A stretch of 64,000 nucleotides of DNA from Tubulanus polymorphus (Eukaryota > Nemertea > Palaeonemertea > Tubulaniformes > Tubulanidae). The position numbers and the translations under genes are program-made. Numbering within the stretch: the stretch's first letter is position 1; each line of letters starts with the position of its first letter. The DNA lies in the NCBI RefSeq assembly GCF_964204645.1, contig NC_134034.1:2140072-2204071 (forward strand). The letters are read 5' to 3'. Positions 22,001-32,118 of the stretch are shown here, piece after piece. The notes under the pieces were generated by a model. That model had not been told where the DNA came from. It saw nothing but the letters and a program-made list of their open reading frames with translations, and searched no databases.

Positions 22001-25000
22001 TACAAACCTACAAATAATGAAACGATACCAGAAGTTATTCGAGGATTGATATCTCCACTACGAACACAACCGATTAATGACGTCAATATGCCGTGCACAG
22101 CGATGATACTAAATAATCCACGAGGATCGGCGAACTGGGTTCGATTCCCGTGTTTAATCGACGAGGTGCACACGACATTTGTTTGCGAATCGGAACTCTA
22201 TGGTAATGCACAAAATGAAGATCTAACTACTATTGCAAATGATACAAAAATAATCGTCAAAAATGCTTTCAACTCACGCTGTGCACGAGGTTGGTTAGGT
22301 ATAGCTGGAGGATGTTATCAAATACTGACAAACTGGAACCAATTTCGAGATTCAGATATGAAAACTGCGACTGAGATATGTCGAGGCATTGGTGGCGAAA
22401 TAGGCACGATGCCTGCCTTTACGGAAAATGAAGTAAATAATCTATTAAATATATTTTACCATCAATACAAATATGGCGCCGTGTTGGTAAGAGATGGCAT
22501 GAACAGATCTAGAGCGATACAGCCTTCATTAACCAGGGATGAAATAACATTTATCTATAAATTAGTTTGGTCCGTTCCAATCATCGTAAAACCATCAGAA
22601 ATTAGCGATATACATTCTGTATTGTGTGCCCACAATGCAAATGGGGAAATAGCTTATATAAGCGGTTGCAAATCCTGGCAATATGAATGTAACGATGGAC
22701 GATGTATCAGCGACCATCGTGTATGTGATACTAGAAAGGATTGCCAAAACGGCGAAGATGAACTCAATTGTACGGATATGAATCTGCTCAGTCAATTCCG
22801 TTGTAATGATGGACTGGTCATATCAATAAGTGGTCTTTGTGACTTCATACAGGATTGTTCGGATGATTTTGACGAGAAGACGTGTTTTCATCCCCCGTGT
22901 CTGCCCGAACAATATCGCTGTGACAGCGGTCAATGTGTTGATATGTCCAACATATGTGACGGAGTTGGAAATTGTTTTGACGGCTCGGATGAAATAGGAT
23001 GCACTGCTCAACTGTGTCAAGGCTTTCTGTGTAACAGTGGAGACTGCATAAGTCGCCAGTTATATCAGGATGGTGTCGTGGATTGCAGTGGAAGCCTCGA
23101 AGAAGATGAATTATTAACATCAACTAATATAACAGTGGATCCTACGATTCAGTGCAATAATGATAATCACTGTACGACTAATTTCACAAACCTCTGTGCA
23201 GAATTTGATGAACAAAGATGTTCATTCAATTCCCCGCATTGCTATTCTAGACGCCACAGATGTGTTCTTGAAAGGATGTTATTCGGCTACCCAGTTTGTA
23301 GAAATCTCGAGCACGTTTCGAAATGTGAAGAATTTGAATGTCCAGCTGGTACTGTAAAATGTTCAGCATCGTACTGTATACCAATAAGACAGGTGTGCGA
23401 TGGTCAGCCGGACTGTCCCAATGTAGAAGATGAGAAAAACTGCACGGCATTTTCATGTCCAGGAATGTTTAAATGTGGCCACGAAAATCGATGTATTCCA
23501 CAATTTGAAGTGTGTGATGGTGTTGTGCATTGTAAACATACCACCGACGATGAAGCTTTCTGTAATGTCACTTGTCCCAACCGTTGTGAATGTCAAGGTC
23601 ATTCTGTAGACTGTAGAAATGTTGGTCTCACTGATATAACTGACCTCATCGCAGCATCAACTCGGATTCTAATGTTGTCGAATAATAGAATTCTGTTCAA
23701 TGTGTCGACGTTTTCTTCCTTCGATTATCTCCGTGCGCTTAACATCTCCTTCAATGGATTGTCGTATGCTTTGCCGAACTCGTTCTCAAACCTACATAAT
23801 CTAAACTCCTTAGACCTCACATATAATATCATAAAATCTTTATCTGCGAATACATTTATCGGCTTGTATAATTTGAAGAACCTGTTTCTAACTGGTAATC
23901 CAATTCGGTATCTAGAGGGTGGAAGCTTTCGGGGTTTAATTTCGCTCCCATCATTGAATCTTCACGGACTACAAATTTCGATACTTGGATCAAATGTATT
24001 CACGGGTCTATCCTCAATTACTTCATTGAATATCAGTAACAATAGAATCAACTTTATCTCAAAATATGTTTTTTCCGGTTTAAGCGAACTTATGTATCTT
24101 GATTTAACCAATAATTCAAATTATATTTCGTCGGAAAGCCGCATTTTCGACAACTTAACATCTTTAGTCTCCCTGATGTCTGATGCTTACAAATTTTGCT
24201 GCATGGCTCCTAATGTCGACCACTGCCTTCCCGAAGCAGATCAATTTTCCTCCTGTTCTGACTTGATGAGTAACACAGTCCTCAGAGCGATCATCTGGGT
24301 CATTGCTGCATTTAGTTTCTTCGCGAACAGTTGTGTCATTCTACTTCGCATTCGTGTATCATCATCTGAAACGCGAAACAGATCGTCTGACATCCTCATC
24401 ATGAATCTGGCTGCTTGTGATTTTATGATGTCGATTTATTTGTTCTTGATCGCAGGAGCCGATTACCTCTACAAAGGAGTTTATTTCCTTAAATCTGAAA
24501 TTTGGACGGAAAGTTTGTTGTGTCGTTTTGCAGGAATTATTGTTACAATCTCATGCGAAGGCTCTTTGACTTTTCTGCTCGTCATAACACGTCATCGATA
24601 CTCAAACATTGTCAATCCGTTTTCTGAAAGTTTCATATCTCCGAAATATATCACTAGTATTTGCTGTATTTGCTGGCTCATTCTAAGTATAATCTCCTTG
24701 CTACCGCTGTCACAGTTGCCGTTCTTCGGCCCGAAATTCTATGGCACTACCGGGATTTGTCTACCTATGAATTTGCTAACCAGTGACGTCCACGCCTGGC
24801 AATATTCTTTGGCCATTTTTGCCGTGTCCAACACGTCCATACTGGCTACGATAATGACGACATATGTCCAGATGTACAGACACGTATCTGGAAGCAGGTC
24901 CGGTTCGGGTAGAATTGACCCTACTGAACTGATTTTGGCACGCAGGAGTTTGGTAATAAATCTTTCTAATATATTTTGCTGGCTGCCGATAATCACTGTC

Positions 25001-25162
25001 CAGTTTTGCGCGGTGTTTAGGTTGGAAATACCGAATCAGGTGGCGGCTTGGCTGGCGGTTCTTTTCTTACCGATCAACTCGTCACTCAATCCCATTCTAT
25101 ACACCATTCTGACAATTGATTTAAAATCCATTCATGCAAAATATAAACGTCGTCGACACTAA
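19023..25162 (+). CDS. GRL101-like receptor with CUB, C-type lectin, LDLa, LRR and 7TM domains, copy 1
   Basis: Coding exons 19023-20231, 20334-21650 and 21941-25162 join in phase 0 to give 1,915 residues. A signal peptide (first about 26 residues) is followed by a CUB domain (about 38-145) and CUB-like modules in exons 1-2, including one with CGIIQSPNYPG. A complete C-type lectin domain (about 765-915) is split by intron 2, then a second, divergent one (about 956-1075). LDLa-type cysteine repeats (about 1085-1385), an LRR N-cap and leucine-rich repeats (about 1387-1600) and a rhodopsin-family 7TM (about 1620-1905) follow. The 7TM has LAACD in TM2, TRHRY in place of DRY, and NPILY in TM7. The LDLa-LRR-7TM core is that of snail GRL101 and relaxin-type LGRs. 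The ligand is unknown. Upstream TTG-initiated extension was rejected in favour of the first ATG. Confidence 0.85.
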
Positions 25163-26303
25163 AAGAACATACGAAAGCTCGTCATTCGCAAAGCGTGACA
25201 AAAAAGCGATCAGAAGTACAAACTCTCCTTATCAAATTACGATAGCTCTGCGATTGCGGAGAGGAAAACTCTTGCTCTGCGCGGGACACAGATTTGTGGA
25301 TTAAACTGCTGCAGATGCACTCACAATGCATCAGGATGTTTTGTCGTCGACACCTAAACGAACACGAAAAATATGAAATTACATTGATGACATCGGATTG
25401 GCCGGGGTCGTCCGAACTGCTATGTTCATTGATTTCTGTGCGATTCTTAGGGGAAAAAGCTCTTGTTCAATGCACCTTATAATGTATTATTTATAAAAGT
25501 ATAATCTTTAAACGCAATCAAAGTTATTCGGTACTCTGTTGATTACTTTTTGTTGTTTTTGATGGTTTTCTTCATTTCCGAATTTCGAATATTGATGGGA
25601 ATTACTGTGTGACGATTCAGCAAGATACAGCTGCTAATCAGTAGACCGATATACCTTGAACTAGTTCTTTTGGCTAGCATTCTCGCTTGCCAGGGCTTGA
25701 TTGCCGCCCTCCGACGCTCACACCGAACACAAACATTTTTCTATTAAATACATTGCCCAATATTTCCTAAGCTTAGCGGTCTTTAGTCTATATCATCTAG
25801 CCAATCAGGTGCGTTGTATTGACAGAGCGAGTCTCCTGGTGAAAAAACAACGCGGCACCTGATTGGCTTAATACATACGTAAGCTGAACAGACATACTGG
25901 TATTCTTACATTCAGTATAACCCCTATACCATACCCTAGAAGTTTGACGTGGATTAACATTGGATTAACAAGAGAGAAAAGACAAGCTGGTTTTTTTTTG
26001 CTTGCGCGTTTCATTTCTACTTTCTATCCAGCACGTTGTAAGCGACAAACTCGATTTTCAGCACCAAGTAGATCGGACAATCAGATTCCATCCAAAGTAG
26101 AAACTTAAGTCGTTGCCTACTACCATTTTTTCCGGTGACTCTACGACATTTATTTTCGCGATATTTGTCACGGATTATACTTAATGACACAACCATTAGG
26201 AATACGAATGTGAATATTTTCTGTATTATTGATCATATGTTACCAGGTGGGTCGATAATTACTTTTCAAATTGACGTTGTTTGAACGAGATCGGGTGGGT
26301 ATG
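25163..26303. other. 3' flank of receptor copy 1
   Basis: This non-coding DNA is duplicated after receptor copy 2 (45518-46487). It contains a CCAATCAGGTGCG / CACCTGATTGG inverted pair at about 25801-25866. No gene is seen. The last about 200 bp lead into the start of duplication copy B. Confidence 0.5.
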
Positions 26304-26642
26304 ACGACAATTAATTTGAATATCGATTTCATCAATGATACTCGACTACACGCGCTTACCGCGATGGCCCGCAAATGGAAATATCGCCTGATAGATCCAC
26401 CATAAATACTGGTAAAATTGCGCTAGACACGGTTACCCAAACCAACTGCAGCGAAGGCGTTTGCTTTATAGACTATATATATTTTCATTTTCGTTAATCA
26501 TAATGCAAGGAAGGAGGTGAACCAGCAATAATTTAGATTACTTTACAGTTGAAAGTATTGATTGTTCATCCAATATGTTACAGTGCATCCTAAGATTTTA
26601 TAACGGTTTTAACTTTAGCAATGGGGTTTGCTCATTTCCGAG

Positions 26643-26648
26643 AACCTG
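26643..26648. repeat. Target-site duplication, left (AACCTG)
   Basis: AACCTG directly precedes the element. The same hexamer follows the element at 38679-38684, and a single copy stands in the empty site at 17195-17200 within identical flanking sequence. Confidence 0.95.
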
Positions 26649-26836
26649 AGTAATAGGGATAATAGGCTTTCATACCAAAGGTCGAAAGGTCGAGCTCGTA
26701 AAAAAATGAAAATAACATAATTTACAGTTGAATTAGTCGCGCACACTCCTAATTCAACTGTAAATTATTATTATTTTCATTTTTTACTCACTCGCCCCTT
26801 CAACCTTTGATATGAAAGCCTATTATCCCTATTACT
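26649..26836. repeat. Terminal palindrome within the left TIR
   Basis: The arm starting AGTAATAGGGATAATAGGC (26649) is repeated in inverse orientation ending GCCTATTATCCCTATTACT (26836). The innermost pair is TTTACAGTTGAATTA (26721-26735) against TAATTCAACTGTAAA (26750-26764). The loop is about 14 nt, GTCGCGCACACTCC. Stem pairing is imperfect between about 26680 and 26705. A single DNA end could fold into a long hairpin. Confidence 0.9.
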
Positions 26837-27156
26837 CTTAAAATAATCATATACACGAATAACATTTAAATTGACAGATTATTCAATATAAAAGTATATA
26901 TTTACAACATTATTTCAATATTCATATTTGTGTGAGTTAGATTTTTAAACATTAAAAGTGTTAGTAAAGTGTGATTGAAATAATACATGATATAAATCAT
27001 TGAACTTCTAAAATCAATTTTAATAAAAAATTTAGTATTAAAATGGAAGCAAATAAGTACTACTGTCCAACATGTAATATCAATGTAGATAAATCCCAAA
27101 AAGCAAGACACAATAAAACTAAAACACATTTAGAGAATAAATTGAAACTAGAATAT
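26649..27156 (+). repeat. Left terminal inverted repeat of the element
   Basis: It is identical to the reverse complement of 38177-38678 except for an ATTATT indel near 26765-26775 and about three substitutions. It ends inside the zinc-finger coding frame, after the codons for KLKLEY. A TATATATTT box-like string lies at 26895-26903, about 140 bp before the zinc-finger ATG. The outermost 188 bp form a palindrome, annotated separately. Confidence 0.93.
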
Positions 27157-27294
27157 TTACAGTTATATTCAGAACAGTTAACAAAGGCAAAGAAATTTAT
27201 TGAATTATGGAATAATGATCCAAATAATGAACAATACGTTGAGGAATTTGATATCAAGGAATCGAAACAACTTATCAAAAGCAGCGAGGAATGA
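27043..27294 (+). CDS. Inward zinc-finger gene at the left end of the element (probably cut short)
   Basis: The first 38 codons lie in the TIR and are identical to the start of the gene at the right end. They form a U1-type C2H2 finger, with CPTC followed by HNKTKTH. After the TIR the protein is unique and rich in charged residues (FIELWNNDPNNEQY). The frame meets TGA at 27292-27294 but stays open in the same frame to TAA at 27367-27369, so a nonsense change may have removed about 25 C-terminal residues. The start lacks the ATAAATG signature of the body genes and is preceded by a TATA-like box. Role unknown; a nucleic-acid-binding regulatory protein is plausible. Confidence 0.6.
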   Translation: MEANKYYCPTCNINVDKSQKARHNKTKTHLENKLKLEYLQLYSEQLTKAKKFIELWNNDPNNEQYVEEFDIKESKQLIKSSEE

Positions 27295-27372
27295 AAAAGG
27301 ATGACGTTGGTCGAAGAAATGGAAGAGGATTCTAAAATATTAACCAAATTTAGTAAAAAATACATATAATAA

Positions 27373-27813
27373 ATGGAACCAGAACAACCACAAATTATCA
27401 ATATTACAAATAACACTGCTGGTGTTATAAATATATATTACAAGAAGTGTTCTAAATGTGAATTAGATAAATTAGCTTTAACAGAATTTAGTAAGCGTAA
27501 GATTAGCAAAGATGGTTTTCAATATTGCTGTAAAACTTGTTTTAAACTATATACCAAACAATACCGAGAAGATAATAGAGAAGCTTATAATGATTATATG
27601 ACAGAATATATGAGAGAAAGATATCAAACAGATCTTAATTTTAGATTGAAACAATGTTTAAGATCTAGATTAACACAATTATTCAACAAAGAAACGCATT
27701 CAGAAACACTATCTAATTTATTGGGTTGTTCAGATGAATTCTTAAAATCATGGATTATATTTCAATTCGATGATAAAATGAATATAGAAAATAAACCATT
27801 TTACAGTTGCTAG
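27373..27813 (+). pseudogene. Zinc-ribbon/HNH-type nuclease-like protein, truncated
   Basis: The open frame of 146 codons starts at ATATAATAAATGG. It contains a four-cysteine zinc site (KKCSKCELDK...YCCKTCFK), then a basic helical region with Asp-Phe-Arg-Leu-Lys and SRLTQLF, and LLGCSDEFLKSWIIFQF. This order is that of the N-terminal part of HNH-type endonucleases common in large DNA viruses and phages, in which the His-Asp-His catalytic site follows. Here the frame ends at a TAG immediately where AT-rich element DNA changes to foreign sequence, and no catalytic motif is present. I therefore read it as a gene whose nuclease end was lost in the rearrangement at about 27790-27815. Confidence 0.5.
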
Positions 27814-28350
27814 CCGCCATTTTGTTAGGGTACTTTTGTCCCGTATTGTTGGGTCATTTTTTTCTCTTTTTTAAAAACTATCCGTGATGTGTATTGTATC
27901 ATATTTCATCTGTCGATGGATGGTTTTTGACAACTTCAGCAACATTCAAACCGCGTGAATCTCTAGTTTTCAGTTATGTAAAAATCATTTCTCAAATTTA
28001 CAACAATGCGACATGAGAGCGATATAAAAATCGGTGGTCAGTTTTTGCCGTGCGCATAGAAATCCAGGGTACTGAACTTTGAAGTTCGTTATTTTCAGAA
28101 ATGATTTTCTAAAAAATCCAAACATTTCAAGCACTGTGCGCATAAACACCCCCTTTTAGGTGAACCTTGAAATTTTAAGATATCTTGCCTAGTTTTTTTC
28201 CTATGGCACTTTAACTGCAGCGCGTGTATTGTCATTCGAAGATTCGGCGCTGTTTTCTTTGCGTGTATTTCAGTATATGGGTGTTATTTCTTCATTTTCA
28301 CTACACTTGTCTCTACGGAAAATGGTTTTAATTGTTGGTGGTAAAAAAAG
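27814..28350. other. Foreign, host-like filler DNA inside the element
   Basis: About 540 bp with clearly higher GC and no long open frame separates two truncated element genes that converge on it. It begins with GCCGCCATTTTG and contains CAGCGCGTGTATTG and GTGCGCATAAACACC, unlike the AT-rich element body. I found no inverted ends or flanking duplication. It could be host DNA captured during a repair event or a decayed transposon. Confidence 0.6.
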
Positions 28351-28501
28351 TATTTTGTGTTAATCGAGGGATTCTAACATATAAAGTTTCATCGGGATAA
28401 ATATTAGAAGGGTTATGAGTAATTATATGATGTGATCTTTCTGCTTTAATAGCATTAGATATTCTAGAAATCTTAGAAGGACTTATATAACTCCCACTCA
28501 T
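28328..28501 (-). pseudogene. N-terminal stub of a probable major capsid protein
   Basis: A minus-strand frame starts at GTTAAATAAATGAG, the start motif shared by the element's body genes, and reads about 50 plausible residues (MSGSYISPSKISRISN, later LYVRIPRLTQN). It then enters the foreign filler at about 28352 and stops. The position next to the other structural genes, the start signal and the opening residues suggest the double-jelly-roll major capsid gene of this element type, cut off after its N-terminus. The capsid assignment is inference from a short piece and could be wrong. What is certain is that a gene with a body-type start is interrupted here. Confidence 0.4.
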
Positions 28502-28541
28502 TTATTTAACAAAAAAATTAATTATTTATTTTTTATCATGT

Positions 28542-30254
28542 TTACTTGATATTTTTTGATATCATATTCACTAATCCAAAAATAATAGCACTTACAACTG
28601 TAATTAAAAATAAAATGATATGTTCAGCAGCAAAGTTAAGAATATTCCCAGCAGATTTCAATATAAAACCAACAATTGATGCAATAATTCCTGGTAAAGC
28701 TGCAGCAGATTTTTTAGATAGTTCCCATAAATATTTTGCTAATTTCTTTAAACCATCTTTAACTTTATCTTGTATAGAATTATTATCATTCGGGGGTTTA
28801 TCTGGTTTATTGGGAGTAGGAGTAGATTTCAAAGCATTTGATATAGCTAAACCAATTGTTGTAAATAACATAGTTACAGCTGTTAGAATTGAAAGAATTG
28901 TTATTCCTTCTAATTTAAATAATAACTTTATTCTATCTTTCAATGATATTTTAGAATCTGGTTTTATCAACAAATCTTTAAAAATAACTTTTAATTTTTT
29001 AATATGATTAAGATCATATGATTTTAATAATGTATCTCTTTCTTTTTCCTGTAATTCTTTGTGATATTTTAAATCATCTATTTCTTTTTCTAAAGCTAAC
29101 TTTCTGCTTTCATAATCAGCTTCCTCGATTAATTGAAGATCTCTATTTAATTCTAATTGTTTTAATTCTTCATTTGCATTAGTTAATTCTTTTTCTAACA
29201 TGGTTATTTTAGAAAATCTCATCTTAATATTAGCAATTTCACCAGCTGATTCTTGCATACCTTTAATTTCTCTACGTGCTTGTTCAGGAAATTCTTTTAA
29301 TTCTTCATCAGTTAAATCAAGTAATCCTTTTTCTAGTAAAGATTGTATTCGATTTATTCCAGTTTCAGAACCAGATGTATCTGATATACTATTCATCAGT
29401 TCTTCTGAATCTCTTAATCTATCAATTTGTTTTTCAAATGTTAATTGTAATTGACTTGAATCATTATCAATTTGTTGAGTGTCTCTTCTCGATGTTTCGG
29501 GCGTTGAAGATCTTAATTTATCTAATCGATTTGCAAAATCTTCATCAGTTTCTGGATCAACATCAGTAGGATTTGGATTTGGATTTCTAAATGGTGAATA
29601 TTTGTTTATATCAATATTAGGAATTGGTTCTTCTTCATTTATTCTATCGATTGCATTCCATATAATTCTGAGAAATTCTCTACCACCTTTTGAACCTTCA
29701 ATTGTAGATAATGCTCGCATTCCAGGTTCAAAGATATTTTCTTGACCCATTCTAGATAATTGAATTGATACAGTATTCCTATTTAATTCAAGATTATAAT
29801 ACCATGAATCATTTTTAAATTCTAAATTATTCGTGAAATATGGGTCATCTTTAAAAATTTGTTCTACAACATCTTCAGTATCAATTTCATCTATTACAAC
29901 TTTTGGTAATAATTCGTTAACAATTGTATCTGTTACTCTAGATTTCATTCTATATAATTCCATAGGTTTATCAGGATATTTTTCTTGTTGTTTTTCTAAT
30001 AGTTCCATAAATTCTTTTCTTTCTGTTCTAGTTGAAATTCTACCACTTTCAGGAGCTTTTAAATATTTATTTAATTTTTCACGTAATTCGGAATTAATTC
30101 CATCATAATCATCATCTTCACCTAAATTAGTATTATATTCTGGCTCATTACCGTCATTAAAACTTGTTTCACTAAAATCAGGTTGTTGTTCATCACTTAT
30201 ACCAGGTTCATCTAAAGGATCCAATGGAATATCTTCTCCACCTTCTACACCCAT
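28542..30254 (-). CDS. Large coiled-coil membrane protein of the element, 570 residues
   Basis: Start context is ATTATATAAATGGG. The N-terminus is very acidic (about 1-55), followed by a charged globular part. A coiled coil lies at about 350-410 (LEKELTNANEELKQLELN). Hydrophobic segments follow at about 445-470, near 520-540 (ALPGIIASIVGFILKSAG) and at about 545-565 (HIILFLITVVSAIIFGLV). I do not recognise a named domain. I believe similar uncharacterised proteins accompany this type of polymerase in other invertebrate elements, but that is unchecked. It lies 40 bp upstream of the capsid stub in the same direction, so it is probably part of the structural block. A virion membrane or assembly role is inference. 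Confidence 0.75.
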   Translation of the reverse strand: MGVEGGEDIPLDPLDEPGISDEQQPDFSETSFNDGNEPEYNTNLGEDDDYDGINSELREKLNKYLKAPESGRISTRTERKEFMELLEKQQEKYPDKPMELYRMKSRVTDTIVNELLPKVVIDEIDTEDVVEQIFKDDPYFTNNLEFKNDSWYYNLELNRNTVSIQLSRMGQENIFEPGMRALSTIEGSKGGREFLRIIWNAIDRINEEEPIPNIDINKYSPFRNPNPNPTDVDPETDEDFANRLDKLRSSTPETSRRDTQQIDNDSSQLQLTFEKQIDRLRDSEELMNSISDTSGSETGINRIQSLLEKGLLDLTDEELKEFPEQARREIKGMQESAGEIANIKMRFSKITMLEKELTNANEELKQLELNRDLQLIEEADYESRKLALEKEIDDLKYHKELQEKERDTLLKSYDLNHIKKLKVIFKDLLIKPDSKISLKDRIKLLFKLEGITILSILTAVTMLFTTIGLAISNALKSTPTPNKPDKPPNDNNSIQDKVKDGLKKLAKYLWELSKKSAAALPGIIASIVGFILKSAGNILNFAAEHIILFLITVVSAIIFGLVNMISKNIK

Positions 30255-30276
30255 TTATATAATAAAGAAATTAAAA

Positions 30277-31659
30277 TTAAAAATATAATATTCCTCCGAT
30301 TACAATTCCTATACAAGTTATAGCTAATTTAGCATTTTCATGGGATTTATTATCATCATTAGTTTTAATTATATCATGTTGAATAATATCAGTTTTAATA
30401 TTTTCTGATGTATTGTAATCTTTTATTTTAGAATCATTATTTAATGTAATATTCTTAGTTTTAGTTTCAGTTGATTGAATGTGTTTTTTATTTTTTTCAC
30501 CTTCCATTAATTTTGGAGCAGTAATAATCTTTTTATTTATATCATCCAATCCAAATGAATTATTTATTGTTGCAGTTTTAATTAGATTATTATAACCAAT
30601 TATATTTCCCATCTTTAATACTAAATCATTAGAAATAATTAATAGATTAGGGCCTATACAATAATTTAATCTTACATGAGATTTATCTAAATAATTTTGA
30701 TATCTTATAATGTTTTCTGGAATCGATCTATTTTTATCATTATGTATGGTATCTTCAAATAAAACTTTAAATTGTTTCTGTGTATCAAATGATGTATTTA
30801 AATTTCCAATTATTGGGGATCTTGTTTCAACTTGTGCACCTAGAATACATATCAAATAAGTTCTAATAGATTGATTTATTCTTTGTATACCTGATTTTGT
30901 AAAACCTTCATTATTTTCTGAAATGAAATAAACCCAACCATTATTGTTTTCTTGTTTTAAATTATCATAAAATGTCGGTAATTTATTGAAATTTAATGTT
31001 TCTAAATCCTTAGTTTCTTTTTTACCATAACCTAATTTATTACTATAGATATTATACAAACTATTAGATGGTATGGGAAGTGCACAATATTCTGCAATCT
31101 TTTTAGGGCAAGGAAGTGATCTTATTGTTCCAATTTTTGTTCTAAAATCAGAATTATTTATATCTATATTAAATTCATTACAAATTTTATTAAACTTTGA
31201 TAAATTAATATTATTATCTAATTCTTTAAAATACCTAGATCCTGGTAAAGCGCACTCTAATTCATTTAATATTATTCTTATTTGAAAGTCTGTATAAAAT
31301 CTAAATAAACTTTGAATTAATTTATATTTAGAATTAATCAAATGATCATTCCAACTAATTCCACAACCTGTTGTTGCACAATAAACAGCAAAATTTAATT
31401 GGTTCTGCCAATACTTCATATTAGATTTTAATAACCATTGTTTTTCATCTTTCAATTTTTTCAAATTAATTAAATATACATGAAATATATTTTCCATCTT
31501 TGCATTAAAATTATTAGTTTCAGTAACATAAATTTCTAAATTAGTTAATGAATCTAAAACTTCATTTCTATATGTAATATCTTTATTAAAATCTATTGCT
31601 GGAATATTATATTTAATTGATTTATTATATTGGTAAGCTTTTGGAAAACTATCTACCAT
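30277..31659 (-). CDS. Conserved hypothetical element protein, 460 residues, C-terminal anchor
   Basis: Start context is AACTAAATAAATGGT. The first 370 residues look globular, with notable strings CATTGCGISWNDHL, ALPGSRYF, GIQRINQSIRTYLICILGAQ and VLKMGNIIGYNN. A charged, Asn/Lys-rich linker (about 375-435) leads to a C-terminal hydrophobic segment, AITCIGIVIGGILYF, that should anchor the protein in a membrane. I know no function. The predicted globular size and placement beside capsid genes suggest a structural protein. The gene is intact, 22 bp from the next start. Confidence 0.75.
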   Translation of the reverse strand: MVDSFPKAYQYNKSIKYNIPAIDFNKDITYRNEVLDSLTNLEIYVTETNNFNAKMENIFHVYLINLKKLKDEKQWLLKSNMKYWQNQLNFAVYCATTGCGISWNDHLINSKYKLIQSLFRFYTDFQIRIILNELECALPGSRYFKELDNNINLSKFNKICNEFNIDINNSDFRTKIGTIRSLPCPKKIAEYCALPIPSNSLYNIYSNKLGYGKKETKDLETLNFNKLPTFYDNLKQENNNGWVYFISENNEGFTKSGIQRINQSIRTYLICILGAQVETRSPIIGNLNTSFDTQKQFKVLFEDTIHNDKNRSIPENIIRYQNYLDKSHVRLNYCIGPNLLIISNDLVLKMGNIIGYNNLIKTATINNSFGLDDINKKIITAPKLMEGEKNKKHIQSTETKTKNITLNNDSKIKDYNTSENIKTDIIQHDIIKTNDDNKSHENAKLAITCIGIVIGGILYF

Positions 31660-31690
31660 TTATTTAGTTAAAAAATTAATAATTTATTAA

Positions 31691-32098
31691 TTATTTTAAT
31701 AATTTATCTTGTTTTTCAACTGTTATATGACCATTTAAACTTATGATATAATCTAGTGTATTCTTTAATTTATTAATTTCTTTTATATTAGTTTTAATTT
31801 TTTCTTTATTACTTTTGAACTTATACCAGTTAAAACACTTGAACTTAATCCTAATACACCAATTGATATAGCTAAAGGTGTTAATGGACTGAATATTGCT
31901 AGAAATGTTATTACAGAACTAATTGTAACCGAACCACTTATAACCAAATAATATATAATTTTAGATTTTAAATATTTTTTCTTTTTTTATCTTTAAGTCA
32001 CTTTCAAATTCTAATATTTGTTTTTCTAAATATGTTTTTAATTTAGTTTTATTTATATCATGAGGAATAATATCAATATTATCAACTTTATTTTCCAT
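31691..32098 (-). pseudogene. Small two-helix membrane protein gene with two frameshifts
   Basis: The frame starts at GCTAAATAAATGGAA and reads about 45 codons (MENKVDNIDIIPHD onward) to a stop at an A-rich run near 31970-31980. The next frame encodes two adjacent hydrophobic segments (SGSVTISSVITFLAIF and PLAISIGVLGLSSSVL). A third frame gives a charged end with NKLKNTLDYIISLNGH and a stop at 31691-31693. Position and start signal match the neighbouring intact small genes, so this is one gene of about 130 residues interrupted twice, both times near poly-A tracts. Sequencing error in homopolymers is an alternative. Confidence 0.55.
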
Positions 32099-32118
32099 TT
32101 ATTTAGCAAAAAAAATTA

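Larger units (their letters stand above)
16854..26303. repeat. Tandem segmental duplication, copy A
   Basis: Sequence from 16854 onward is matched at high identity from 26304 onward: flank DNA, the receptor promoter, all three receptor exons, both introns and the 3' flank to about 26090. Copy A is about 9.45 kb. It holds receptor copy 1 and the unoccupied target site (AACCTG at 17195-17200) of the virus-like element found in copy B. Copy A also contains about 1.15 kb (about 17285-18440) absent from copy B. Confidence 0.9.

Noticed and set aside
22135-22155. tRNA B-box-like GGGTTCGATTCCC
   Set aside because: It lies inside the receptor lectin domain coding for WVRFPC, is repeated in all three paralogues, and has no A box or cloverleaf.
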